From Roseiarcus sp963835955 (GTDB taxonomy: Bacteria > Pseudomonadota > Alphaproteobacteria > Rhizobiales > Beijerinckiaceae): DNA of 64,000 nucleotides. This document shows positions 1 to 8,468 of the stretch, one piece after another. The notes beneath the pieces were generated by a model, which was given only the letters and a program-made list of their open reading frames with translations, had not been told where the DNA came from and did not search any database. The number at the start of each line of letters is the position of its first letter. Positions within the stretch are counted from its first letter, which is position 1. The stretch is from the NCBI GenBank assembly GCA_963835955.1, contig CAWIHZ010000012.1:1-64000 (forward strand). The letters are read 5' to 3'. A program made the position numbers and the translations under genes.

Positions 1-71
1 TGGGGCGCTCAGTGACGGGCGTCCTTACCGGAATCCCGTAACGCCTCGAACGCGCCATCGACGGCGTCCCC

Positions 72-2735
72 TCAACGGCTTACCACGAACAGGTCGCCGA
101 GAAAATTCACGTGTGGCCCAAGGTGTTGTTTGTCGTGCGTCAAGGCCGCGAGGTCCAGGCTCATGGCGCTGGCGAGCTCGGACATCGAGATCAGCCCGTG
201 ACCCTCGGGGTCCGCGCCGCCGGCCAGGGCGTCGAGGAACGCCTGGGTGAAGGCGCCATGCCTCCAGCGCGGAAGCTCCTCGGAAAGCTCATTCTTCCTC
301 GATGAGGTCAAGACGGTGACATTCTCCATGTCCATCGCGTCCTGCAGGACCTTGGCGTCGGGGTCGGTCGCCCAGCTGCCGGCGCCGACCGCGCCGGAAT
401 GGCAGGCGTCGAGCAGCAGCAGGACCCGTCCGTGCCTGGCGATGGACGCCACCTTTTTCGCGAACGCGCTCGCCGGGACGGCGCTCCCGGCAGCCGCGTT
501 CTGCGACTTGGCGTCGAAATCATAGGGGATGAGATAGAACTGGCCGTCGATCATCTCGCCGTGGCTCGACACGAGAATGACCGCCACGTCCTGATCCGGA
601 CCGCTCTTGCGCATGGATTCCTCCACTGCGTCGAGCGCGTCGAGAACGGCGGTGCGACTGGCCTGATCGTTCGGCAGGTATTGAACGCTGACGCCAGCGT
701 AGAGGCTCGGCTTGCCCGGCGCGCCCCTCTGGCTGTCGAGCAGCGCGTTCGCCACGTCGCGGGCGTCCTCGGCCGCGTAGTCGAGATGGAGGCCGCCCGC
801 GGCCTTGCCGAATTTGTCGATGCCGATCGCCAGCACGTGCAACACCCCGCCGGGCGGCTTGGCGCTCCCGGTCGCTCGTTGGACGTCCAGCCGGGCGGCG
901 GCCACGTCGGCGATCCCGAGCGCCCGCGCGGTTTCGAGTTCGTCGAGAACGAGTGGCAGCGCGTCCGGCCGGTGCAATCTGGCAATGGCGGAGACCGGCA
1001 GCGTCGTGGCGGGCTTGTCGGGTCCGTGATTGGTCACCCACTTGAGCACATCCTGCGCTCCCGGCGTCGCCTGATAGAAGCCTTCCGGCGTCCACAACAC
1101 CCAATCTTTTTTGTTCGGCAGGACCTGGAGCGCGAGCAATTCGCGCCCGTCGTCGGCGCGATACCAGCGGATCGTCCCGTCGCCTTCCGCCGCGACCACG
1201 ATCCGTCCGTCCCGGCTAGCGTTGACCGCCCAGACCTCGCCTCGGGTCGGCCGCCGCCATTTCTGCGCTCCCGTGTCGTCGAACAAGGCGAGGGCGTAGC
1301 TCGAGCCAAGGAAGAAGCGCTTGGCGTCCGAGGCGATCGCGAGGCTCCGGGCGATGTCATACTTCCGGAGAGGAAGCGAATGGCCATTCAGGGTCGGCCG
1401 GGTTCCGTTCAGCCAGCCGTCGATCGCCAACCCCTTGCGGTTCGGCGGGAGGGTGGGGTCGTCGTTCGGAGGAGCGGGCGACAATGCGAGCGAGCGCAGA
1501 TCGAATCGCAAAATCGCACCGGCTGATCCGCGATCGCCGAATTCGACGACCTTGCCGTCGGGCGAGACCTTCATCACGTCGCTTTGGTTGCGGAAATCGA
1601 GGACGGGCGGTTCGTGTGCCCAGACCGGCCGGCCGCGGGCGTCCATGAGGCCGAGGCACGGGGCCAGCGAGGCGATCAGGATACGCCCGTCCGGCAAGGC
1701 GTTGACGTCCGTCGCCGTGTCTTGCGCGCAATAGGTCATGCGCCGCTCGCCGCCCAGTCCGCCCCAATCCCAGGCGAAAAGCGGCCTCCGGCCCTGAGCG
1801 TCGTTCACGGCGCCGGCCGCGTACAGCGTCCGCCCGTCTCGCGACCATGCGACCTGCGAAAGCCCGACAGGGGACGGCGTCGCGTCCGCGGGGCTCTGCC
1901 CGCCAACGCGTTCCAGGGTTCTTGCGTCGAGCAGGTCGACGGCCGCCACGAATTCGTACCCGACCGCGAGCCTGTTTCCGTCGGGGCTGAATGCTATTCC
2001 CCGCGGAGGACTCCTGCCGGGCGCCTCGACCGGCTCACCGACGGAGCGGAAGTTCGGGCTGGCGGCTTCGCGGTCATACCGGTAGAGGCGAATCTTGCCG
2101 TCGTAGGACGTTGTCGCCAGACGGCCGTCTGGCGCGAACGCGACGCCGTAACTGTTGTCTCCGTAGCGGTCGTCCCGAAACGCCTCGCTCCAGCCGTTGT
2201 CCCGATCGAAAACCCGCAGACCCTTCGCGCCGCCGAGCGTGGCCGCGAGGTAGCGTCCATCCGGCGAGAACGTCAGGAAACGGGCGACATCGGGCAGGCC
2301 GCCGATCCGCCGGACGAGGGCGCCGGACTCGCGATCGAACAGGTAGATGACCGTGCTGCTCTGCATCTTCTCAGTCCAGCCGCCGGCCGCGATCGTCGAC
2401 CCGCCGGGGCTGATCGCCACGGCATAGATGGCGCCAACCGGATCGGGGCCGACCGGAATAAAGATCGTGCGCAGCAGCTTGCCGTCCGCGACCGACCAGA
2501 TCCGCAATGTGCGGTCGGCGCCGCCGGTGACGGCGTACCGCCCCTTTTCGTCGGCGGCTTGCGCCCAGATTGTTGCCGTATGCATCCCCGGGTCGACGGC
2601 GAGCACCGGGCGGTCGTAGAGATCCGTCCTGGCGTTCGGCCCCTGATCCGCGGCGAATGCCGGCGCGAGGACCAGACCGGCCAATGACCACAAAGCCGCG
2701 GCTATCGCGCGGCGACGTCTCCAAATTCGGGCCAT
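72..2735 (-). CDS. Exported WD40-repeat protein with C-terminal caspase-like (peptidase C14) domain
   Basis: The 887-residue product starts at the ATG at 2735, where MARIWRRRR plus a hydrophobic stretch ending APAFAADQ forms a Sec signal peptide, so the protein is predicted to be periplasmic. Residues about 50-560 carry degenerate WD40 blades (repeated SPDGR/FSPDG and DRTLRIW-type motifs). A linker of the type WTPEGFY, common in WD40-caspase proteins, follows. The last ~245 residues form a caspase-like fold with His725 in SSHGEM and Cys778 in DACHSG, so both members of the catalytic dyad are present. Family knowledge: such peptidases cleave after basic residues, but this substrate is unknown. 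It overlaps the preceding gene by 34 bases, so the two are probably co-transcribed. A longer N-terminus starting at 2873 is open but would lose the signal peptide and overlap the upstream gene heavily. Confidence 0.85.
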   Translation of the reverse strand: MARIWRRRRAIAAALWSLAGLVLAPAFAADQGPNARTDLYDRPVLAVDPGMHTATIWAQAADEKGRYAVTGGADRTLRIWSVADGKLLRTIFIPVGPDPVGAIYAVAISPGGSTIAAGGWTEKMQSSTVIYLFDRESGALVRRIGGLPDVARFLTFSPDGRYLAATLGGAKGLRVFDRDNGWSEAFRDDRYGDNSYGVAFAPDGRLATTSYDGKIRLYRYDREAASPNFRSVGEPVEAPGRSPPRGIAFSPDGNRLAVGYEFVAAVDLLDARTLERVGGQSPADATPSPVGLSQVAWSRDGRTLYAAGAVNDAQGRRPLFAWDWGGLGGERRMTYCAQDTATDVNALPDGRILIASLAPCLGLMDARGRPVWAHEPPVLDFRNQSDVMKVSPDGKVVEFGDRGSAGAILRFDLRSLALSPAPPNDDPTLPPNRKGLAIDGWLNGTRPTLNGHSLPLRKYDIARSLAIASDAKRFFLGSSYALALFDDTGAQKWRRPTRGEVWAVNASRDGRIVVAAEGDGTIRWYRADDGRELLALQVLPNKKDWVLWTPEGFYQATPGAQDVLKWVTNHGPDKPATTLPVSAIARLHRPDALPLVLDELETARALGIADVAAARLDVQRATGSAKPPGGVLHVLAIGIDKFGKAAGGLHLDYAAEDARDVANALLDSQRGAPGKPSLYAGVSVQYLPNDQASRTAVLDALDAVEESMRKSGPDQDVAVILVSSHGEMIDGQFYLIPYDFDAKSQNAAAGSAVPASAFAKKVASIARHGRVLLLLDACHSGAVGAGSWATDPDAKVLQDAMDMENVTVLTSSRKNELSEELPRWRHGAFTQAFLDALAGGADPEGHGLISMSELASAMSLDLAALTHDKQHLGPHVNFLGDLFVVSR

Positions 2736-3247
2736 CTCGCGGCCTCCAACTGGGCCTTCTTCGTCTCGAGTGCGAGCCTGTCCTTCTCGGCGTGATGCGT
2801 CCACAGCGCACCGATCCCGTCGGAAATCTTGTTGACCACCGGTTCGATCGCTCCCTTGGCGATCTCCTCCCACACGCCCTTGGTGTTGGGGGCGACGGTT
2901 TTGGTCGCGGCGTCGCAGATCGCTTTCAGGCTCTTTCCCGAGCTCTCGAGGCTCGCCCGGACCGTCGGCAGGCTCTCCGGCTTGCCGCCCTCGACCAGCG
3001 CCGTCGTGAGCCCGGCGATGACGCCGTCCATCTCCGCCCTCGCCGCTCCATAACTCATTTTGGCGTTAGCGATTGCGCTCTCATCGCCGCTCGACTTGAT
3101 CAGGCCGACGCAGGTTTCCGCCTGGGTCCGCTCCTTCGTCAGATCGTCGATGACTTCCGGCCAGCCGAGGGTCGCCGTCTGCGCCGCCGATGCGGCCGTC
3201 GGTAGGATGAGAGCAATCGCCACCGAAAAGCTCGCGATCCTGCTCAT
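2702..3247 (-). CDS. Small exported protein of unknown function, partner of the WD40-caspase gene
   Basis: The 181-residue product begins at the ATG at 3247 with a clear signal peptide (MSRIASFSVAIALILP, cleavage near ASAAQ). The mature part is mostly helical, rich in Ala, Lys and Glu, and contains two Cys residues (ETCVGL and KAICDAA) that could form a disulfide in the periplasm. I do not recognise a family. It lies directly upstream of, and overlaps, the exported WD40-caspase gene, so a shared role as a partner, substrate or inhibitor is an inference from position only. An in-frame start at 3310 exists but would hide the signal peptide. Confidence 0.65.
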   Translation of the reverse strand: MSRIASFSVAIALILPTAASAAQTATLGWPEVIDDLTKERTQAETCVGLIKSSGDESAIANAKMSYGAARAEMDGVIAGLTTALVEGGKPESLPTVRASLESSGKSLKAICDAATKTVAPNTKGVWEEIAKGAIEPVVNKISDGIGALWTHHAEKDRLALETKKAQLEAARWPEFGDVAAR

Positions 3248-3344
3248 GGACGAGCCCCGCCATTCGCTATCGTGACAAAAAAAGTCTAGCACCCACCCCG
3301 TTTCTAGCAAGGCCTCAACAGGACGCAGTGACGAGCCTCACATC

Positions 3345-3626
3345 GTGGAAGGCCGATATCAAGGTGACAGCTACTTCAATCTCCATTTCAATTTCCGCCC
3401 CTGGCCATGGTTGTTTGAGCCGGTTCGGCCGATCCGCGCCGCCGAGGCTCCAGGTCCAGGGCGACCGCACGTCCGCATTTTCGACGAGCATCGCCAGCCC
3501 ATTGCCGTAATGCCCGAAGAGACCGTAGCGGCGGCGAAAGCTAACCGAAGGTCACTGGGTCAGAGCGACATCATCTCCTTGACCAGGGCGTCCGCATCGA
3601 CCCAGTCGCCGCCGATGTTCACCTGA
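3345..3626 (+). CDS. Possible small unrecognised ORF (GTG start)
   Basis: This is an open frame of 93 codons starting with GTG and ending antisense to the last 67 bases of the gene at 3560-3895. The first ~60 codons look protein-like, with a distinctive aromatic/proline block (NFRPWPWLFEPVRP) followed by a charged segment. There is no clear ribosome binding site, and the frame stays open upstream of the GTG, so it could also be a gene fragment. No family is recognised. Confidence 0.22.
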   Translation: MEGRYQGDSYFNLHFNFRPWPWLFEPVRPIRAAEAPGPGRPHVRIFDEHRQPIAVMPEETVAAAKANRRSLGQSDIISLTRASASTQSPPMFT

Positions 3627-3895
3627 TCGAAGTAGTCGTACCAGCCGATGCGCGCCGTGCCGTCGGCGACCTTATGCGTGCCGGTGATATCCTTCATCTG
3701 CCAGACCGCGACATAGCGGTAATCGAGACGAGGAGCGGTGCTTCCGTCGTTCATCGTGCAGCCAATAAGCTTCACGTCATCCGACATCAGCTCACTCAAG
3801 AGTTGGTCCACCTTCTTCATGAAAGCGGCGCGATCGCCGGGTCCGAGCCCAAGCCACGACGCCCTGGCGTTCCAGAGTTCAACGTATAAGTACAT
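3560..3895 (-). CDS. Conserved small hypothetical protein
   Basis: The 111-residue product is read from the ATG at 3895 (MYLYVELWNARASWL). It is soluble, with no signal peptide. The pattern of a short N-terminal strand, a helix (GDRAAFMKKVDQLLSELM) and later strands with YRYVAVWQM and GWYDYFDQVNIGG suggests a small ferredoxin-like alpha/beta (dimeric barrel-type) fold; that fold is inferred by eye. The frame is open for 46 more codons upstream, but that part is Arg-rich and low-complexity, so the internal ATG is preferred. The function is unknown and no operon partner is apparent. Confidence 0.6.
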   Translation of the reverse strand: MYLYVELWNARASWLGLGPGDRAAFMKKVDQLLSELMSDDVKLIGCTMNDGSTAPRLDYRYVAVWQMKDITGTHKVADGTARIGWYDYFDQVNIGGDWVDADALVKEMMSL

Positions 3896-4349
3896 GTGCG
3901 CTGTCCTCTTTCCGCCTCGGGCGTTTGATCCGCGCCGATGCCGTGATCGGCCCCCCGTCGGCTGGTCCGCTTCGATAGCGTCGGGCGTCGGCTCTCGGCG
4001 CGCGACCATAGCCAGATCGCAAACGATGATCAAATCGGCTGGGCCAGACCCGGAAAACGCCGAAGATAAACGAGAACCAGGTCGTCGCCGGGATTCTCAA
4101 TCGCGAAGGCGGGAGCAATCGCCGTCGCTGCCCGGCGCCCTCAATCGGGCGCATTGATCAGGGTCTCAAGGCGGGTTCATGTCCCGCGATCGCGGTTCCT
4201 TGCACGGGCCAAACCGGGCCCTTCGGAGCGGCGACCGGAATGCCTTGCCGGAAGCCTCCCCGCGCGATGCGGTTCCCAGACGCACCGGTTCCGCCGGTCC
4301 GCCGAGGGCGGCGAGCGGACGCGATCGCCTTCGCCAATCGGCGCCGAGG
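3896..4349. other. Intergenic stretch without a recognisable gene
   Basis: This stretch separates the start of the small gene ending at 3560 from the 3' end of the GH127 gene. Open frames here are Arg/Pro/Ser-rich shadows without initiation signals. I see no tRNA, strong hairpin or repeat. Confidence 0.5.
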
Positions 4350-6260
4350 TCACCGGCCCTCCGTGATCCAGACCTCCATCGAGCCGGCATCGCGATTGGC
4401 CCACAGGAAATAGGGAATGGCGGTCAGCGCCGCGTCCCGGGTCGCCGGCGGCTTGGTCGAATAGAGGGCGCCCTCGGCGTCGTCGCAGACGAGGCGCTTC
4501 GCCGGCGCTGCGAGCATAACGACGCCATCGAAAAGATCGGACCGCCAGTGCGCCGCAAGGGCCGCGCCGCGAGGCAATTCCAGCGTCTGCACCGGCTGGC
4601 CGGGATTGTCGGCCTCCTCGGCGCAGTAGATGAGCGGACCTCTCCTCAGCGCCGCGCGCCCGACATCCATGCGCACGCGCGGATGCGCGTAGAGCCGCTC
4701 CGGCGGCATCGGCAGGTTTAACCCGACGACATCGCCTTTGGACCAAAGGCGGCGGACCGTCGCATAGCCGCGTGTGACCGCCAGCGCGACCGGTTCGCCA
4801 TTGACGGTCGCCGTGGCCTTTTTCGCCCAGTCGGGAACGCGCAATTTCAGTTCGAAAATTGTCGGCGTTTCGGGGTCGATTTCAATCCGGATCTCCCCTG
4901 ACCACGGATAGACGCTCGTCTCCCGCAACGCCACCGTCGTCGCCGCGATCGCGACCCTTGCTTCAATGCCACCATAGAGATGAAACGCGACGCCGTCTTG
5001 GCGGGTCGACAGGAAATATCCGCCAATCGAAGCGACGAGCCGCGACACGTTCATCGTGCAGCAGGGGCAGACATGCCAGGCCCAGCGGCTGTGCTGGCCC
5101 CGGCTCTCCAGCGGGTTTGAATAGAAGTAGCGGGTCCCTTCGCGCGAGAGACCGCTCAGCGCGCCATTGTAGAGCGCGCGCTCCATCACGTCCGCGTAAT
5201 GGCCGTCGAGGTCGAGATGCAGCATGCGATGGGCCCAGAAGGCGAGCGCGACCGAAGCGCAGGTCTCGGCGTAAGCGGTCTCGTTCGGCAGATCGTAAGG
5301 TTCGGTGAAGCCCTCGTTGGTCTCCTTCGGGCCGAGCCCCGCCGTCACATACATCTGCGCCGTCGTCACGTCCCGCCACAGCGTCTCGCAGGCGCGCTTC
5401 AGGCCCTGGTCGCCGAGTTCGGCCGCCAGATCGGCCATCGCGCAGCACATGTACATGGCGCGGACCGCGTGGCCGACCATTTTCGTCTGCTCGCGCACCG
5501 GGATGTGCGACTGGTTGTATTCATAGGTGCCCGCCCAGTAGTTCGCCGGATCGTCGCCGCGCGCGATCGCTTCCTGGGTGAAGTAGTGCGGCGGCTGGCG
5601 GCCGCGCTCATCGATGAAATAGGCGGCGAGATCGAGCCGGCGCCGGTCGCCAGTCAGGCGATAAAGCTTGACGAGCGCAAGCTCGATCTCCTGATGCCCC
5701 GGATATCCGCGCTTCTGCCCCGGCCCGTCGCCGAAGGTCGCGGCGATGTGGTCGACATAGCGCTCCATGACGTCGAGCAACCGGCGGCGCCCGGTGACCC
5801 GGTAATAGGCGATCGCGCCTTCGAGCAGATGGCCGGCGTTGTAGAGTTCGTGGTTGTCGCGCAGATTGGTCCAACGAAGCTCGGGCTCGCGGCCGTTGTA
5901 CCAACAGTTGAGATAGCCGTCCGGCGCCTGCGCCTTGGCGAGGTCGTCAATGATCGCGTCGATCTTGGCCTCGATCTCGGCGTCGCGCCGGTGGGACAGC
6001 GCGTAGCTTGCCGCTTCGATCCATTTGCCGACATCGGAGTCCCAAAAGACCTGAACCGTGAAGCCGTGGTTGTTGCGCGGCATTTTGAGCGGCGGGACCG
6101 GCATCGGCAGTTTCAGCGACTCGAGGATGCCGACTTCCTCCAGCTTGGCGTGCTGGCTGGGGATGGTGCGCGACAGCACGGTTTCCAGCCTCTCGCGCCA
6201 GAACCGCCCTTCCAGCTTCACCTCTGCGAAGGGGACGGGAGAAAAGCCGCGTTCGCTCAT
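4350..6260 (-). CDS. GH127 family glycoside hydrolase (beta-L-arabinofuranosidase-like)
   Basis: The 636-residue cytoplasmic protein (no signal peptide) has the (alpha/alpha)6-barrel GH127 architecture of HypBA1-type beta-L-arabinofuranosidases. In that family a zinc-bound cysteine acts as nucleophile, with ligands Glu, Cys, Cys, Cys. Here Glu332 and Cys334 (YAETCAS) and Cys400 and Cys401 (HVCPCCTMN) keep the expected E-x-C...C-C set. Other hallmarks are GRFWRER near the N-terminus, DGYLNCWY, NHELYNAGHLLEGAIA and GHAVRAMYM. The start follows the remnant LacI-type regulator by three bases, so the two formed one operon. The exact sugar substrate cannot be read from sequence; GH127 members release terminal beta-L-arabinofuranose or related sugars. 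Confidence 0.9.
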   Translation of the reverse strand: MSERGFSPVPFAEVKLEGRFWRERLETVLSRTIPSQHAKLEEVGILESLKLPMPVPPLKMPRNNHGFTVQVFWDSDVGKWIEAASYALSHRRDAEIEAKIDAIIDDLAKAQAPDGYLNCWYNGREPELRWTNLRDNHELYNAGHLLEGAIAYYRVTGRRRLLDVMERYVDHIAATFGDGPGQKRGYPGHQEIELALVKLYRLTGDRRRLDLAAYFIDERGRQPPHYFTQEAIARGDDPANYWAGTYEYNQSHIPVREQTKMVGHAVRAMYMCCAMADLAAELGDQGLKRACETLWRDVTTAQMYVTAGLGPKETNEGFTEPYDLPNETAYAETCASVALAFWAHRMLHLDLDGHYADVMERALYNGALSGLSREGTRYFYSNPLESRGQHSRWAWHVCPCCTMNVSRLVASIGGYFLSTRQDGVAFHLYGGIEARVAIAATTVALRETSVYPWSGEIRIEIDPETPTIFELKLRVPDWAKKATATVNGEPVALAVTRGYATVRRLWSKGDVVGLNLPMPPERLYAHPRVRMDVGRAALRRGPLIYCAEEADNPGQPVQTLELPRGAALAAHWRSDLFDGVVMLAAPAKRLVCDDAEGALYSTKPPATRDAALTAIPYFLWANRDAGSMEVWITEGR

Positions 6261-6263
6261 GCC

Positions 6264-6860
6264 TTAGGTCTCCGCCGGTGGATTTGTCCGCGCCCCGCAC
6301 GATTCCCTGACAATGAGCGAGCAGGGCAGCCGGCGCACGCCGGCGACCGTTCGGCCGGACATCATTTCGAGCAGGCACTCCCCGGCCGCGCGGCCGAGCG
6401 CGTCGAGATTCATGTCGACGCTGGTGAGGGGCGGCCGGGCGGCGTTGGCCATGACTTCCCAATTGTCGAACCCGACCACGGCGACGTCCGCCGGGACGAA
6501 GCGGCCGAGTTCGCGCAGGGCGTCGACGGCGCCGCGCGCAATCTGGTCGTTGCCGCAAAACAGCGCCTCCGGAGGCGGTCGCTTGCGCGCGAACAGGCGC
6601 TGGACCGCTTCGCGTCCCCAGGCCTCCGACCAATGGCCGGGAAGACAGTCGCCGGTTCGCGCGGCGAGACCGGCCTCGGCGAGCGCGGCGCGATAGCCGG
6701 CTTCGCGCAGGCGCACGGCCTCGAACCGCTCAGGGCCGGTTATGTGGGCGATTCGCCTGCGGCCGAGCGCAGCGAGGTGGCGGACCGCCAGCATCGCGCC
6801 CGCTTTGTCATCGGGCAGAAGACAAAGCGCGTCGGGATTGTCGACCCGCGAAAACACCTC
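6264..6860 (-). pseudogene. Truncated LacI-family transcriptional regulator (C-terminal ligand-binding half only)
   Basis: From about 6860 down to the stop, the frame encodes the second half of a LacI-type sugar-binding regulator: VDNPDALCLLPDD, AVRHLAALGRRRIAHITGP, EALFCGNDQIARGAVDALRELG, DVAVVGFDNWEVM and LTSVDMN. The N-terminal helix-turn-helix and the first half of the ligand-binding domain, about 170 residues, are absent. Upstream in-frame codons (to 7202) are Arg-rich and do not resemble the family. The break coincides with a cluster of 13-bp direct repeats at 6874-6923. It sits three bases before the GH127 gene, which it probably once regulated. No DNA-binding function is expected now. 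Confidence 0.8.
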
Positions 6861-6923
6861 ATGGCGTTCCTCCCAGGTGTTTTCGCCAGGTGTTTTCGCC
6901 AGGCGTTTTCCAGGCGTTTTCGC
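6848..6923. repeat. Inverted repeat plus tandem 13-bp repeats at the broken end of the LacI-type gene
   Basis: Arms GCGAAAACACCT (6848-6859) and AGGTGTTTTCGC (6875-6886) are perfect 12-base inverted repeats. The second arm is also the first of four head-to-tail units of type CAGGYGTTTTCGC, at 6874-6886, 6887-6899, 6900-6910 (short) and 6911-6923. The block lies exactly where similarity to LacI regulators stops, so it may mark the rearrangement that removed the 5' half. Confidence 0.75.
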
Positions 6924-7330
6924 GTGATTTTCGCGATTTTGGCGAGAAAGGCCTCTCTCGCCGCGCCGGCGCCGCCCTCTCATTCGGCGGAGGCGGGAAA
7001 AGCTTTTCCCAACATTTGTAACCCGCCGGTTTCCCGGCCGCAAGCCAAGACCAATGTTCGCGGGGAGGACCCGCGAAACGTTCGGATCGCCAGCGGTGGA
7101 AATCAACCGCTCGGCGCCGGACGGACAGGGCTGCTTTGGGGGGATGGGGACCCCGCCGGGCAAGGGACCGCGGCGCCTCCCCTCGTGACGATGGCGCGAC
7201 ATATTGGGCGCCGCAACGCGGCTTGCGAGTCGGCCTAGGGCAAGCTTCGCGGGATTCTGGACTGAGAGGCGCCGTCTTGCAGCAACAACGTAAACTTGTG
7301 TCCTCTCCGGATGCGTGCTAGCGCTACGTC

Positions 7331-7927
7331 ATGCGCGGGGTCTTGGCGGTTCTTGCGTTGGTGCTTGCGGCGGCGACGGCCGCCGCGGGGGATCCGTTGT
7401 TCGATGCCGTCGCGGCCGGCGATACGAGCGCTATAGAGCAGGCTCTGGCCAGTGGAGCGAATGTCGACAGCCGGGCTAGGGATCAGGCGACGCCGCTCAT
7501 GGCCGCCGCGCTCGGCGACCAGACCGTCATTGCGGAAATGCTTCTGAGCAAGGGAGCCAGCGTCACGTCCCGCAATTCAGGCGGCTTTACTCCGCTGCAC
7601 GCGGCGGCCTATGCCGGCAGCGTGCCGATCGCCAAGCTCCTGCTCGGGAAGGGCGCTGTCCTCGATGATGCAGACAACAAGGCGGGCGTGACGCCCCTGA
7701 TGGTGGCGGGAGAGGAAAATCGCCTTGAGTTGGCTGAGTTCCTCCTCGCGAAGGGGGCAGATGTGAGCCACCCCGAGATTCATGGTTACCTGCCGATTAC
7801 CCGAGCTTTATGGAAAGGCAACAAGGACATCGTCCGGCTCTACAAGAGCCACGGCGCCGTGTGCCCATCCGCCCAAATTCTTGGGGGCGAAGGATGGTAT
7901 CGGCAGTGCATGGAGATTGGCCAATAG
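7331..7927 (+). CDS. Exported ankyrin-repeat protein
   Basis: The 198-residue protein has an N-terminal signal peptide (MRGVLAVLALVLAAATAAAG), then about four ankyrin repeats. Typical repeat motifs include ATPLMAAALGDQTVIAEMLL, GFTPLHAAAYAGSVPIAKLL, GVTPLMVAGEENRLELAEFL and YLPITRALWKGNKDIVRLY. The C-terminal tail has two Cys residues that may form a disulfide. Such proteins mediate protein-protein contacts, and the periplasmic partner is unknown. It is followed after 13 bases by the YHS-domain gene, and the two are likely one transcript. Confidence 0.88.
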   Translation: MRGVLAVLALVLAAATAAAGDPLFDAVAAGDTSAIEQALASGANVDSRARDQATPLMAAALGDQTVIAEMLLSKGASVTSRNSGGFTPLHAAAYAGSVPIAKLLLGKGAVLDDADNKAGVTPLMVAGEENRLELAEFLLAKGADVSHPEIHGYLPITRALWKGNKDIVRLYKSHGAVCPSAQILGGEGWYRQCMEIGQ

Positions 7928-7940
7928 GCGGAGGCGGACC

Positions 7941-8453
7941 ATGAGCATCATGCTACAAGAGCGTGCTGGGCGAATGGCGCGACTGTGGGGCTTGAGCGTT
8001 TTGGCCGCCATCGTCGTCTCCACTGAAACAAAGCCGGTTCTCGCCGACGAGTCCGTCAATACGGGATATTTCGGCGGCGTCGCGATCATGGGCTATGACC
8101 CTGTGGCCTATTTCACAGATAATCGGGCAGTCAAAGGTTCCGAGAAATATACCTATGAATGGCTGGGCACCCCTTGGCAGTTCGCCAGCCGCGAGCACGA
8201 GGAAATGTTTAAAGCTGATCCAATTAAGTACGCGCCACAATACGGAGGCTATTGCGCCGCCGAGGTCGTGGGTGGCTCGGTCACCGTCGATATTGATCCG
8301 AATGCATTCAAGATCATCGACGGCAAGCTCTATCTGATCTATGACAAACCGCACGCCGACGATTTTGACGCCCATGCCAGCGAAAACCTCGCGGCGGCAG
8401 ACGCGAATTGGCCAAAAGTCAAAGGTCGGCTGGAGTTGGACAAGCATTTCTGA
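7941..8453 (+). CDS. YHS domain-containing exported protein
   Basis: The 170-residue product starts at the ATG at 7941, preceded by a GGAGGCGG ribosome binding site. An N-terminal hydrophobic segment (residues about 15-30) ending near VLADE looks like a signal peptide. The rest matches the YHS/TRASH-like family of exported proteins: AIMGYDPVAYFTD, KYTYEWLGTPWQFAS, HEEMFKADPIKYAPQYGGYCA, then LYLIYDK. Family members are thought to bind metals or act as small periplasmic accessory proteins, but the role is not established. It is paired with the ankyrin gene upstream. Confidence 0.88.
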   Translation: MSIMLQERAGRMARLWGLSVLAAIVVSTETKPVLADESVNTGYFGGVAIMGYDPVAYFTDNRAVKGSEKYTYEWLGTPWQFASREHEEMFKADPIKYAPQYGGYCAAEVVGGSVTVDIDPNAFKIIDGKLYLIYDKPHADDFDAHASENLAAADANWPKVKGRLELDKHF

Positions 8454-8468
8454 CAGGCGCGTGTTAGT

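Noticed and set aside
6950..7202. Missing helix-turn-helix of the LacI-type gene, suggested by VSRVL in the upstream frame
   Set aside because: The match is five residues only, lacks the conserved preceding helix and is followed by unrelated sequence.
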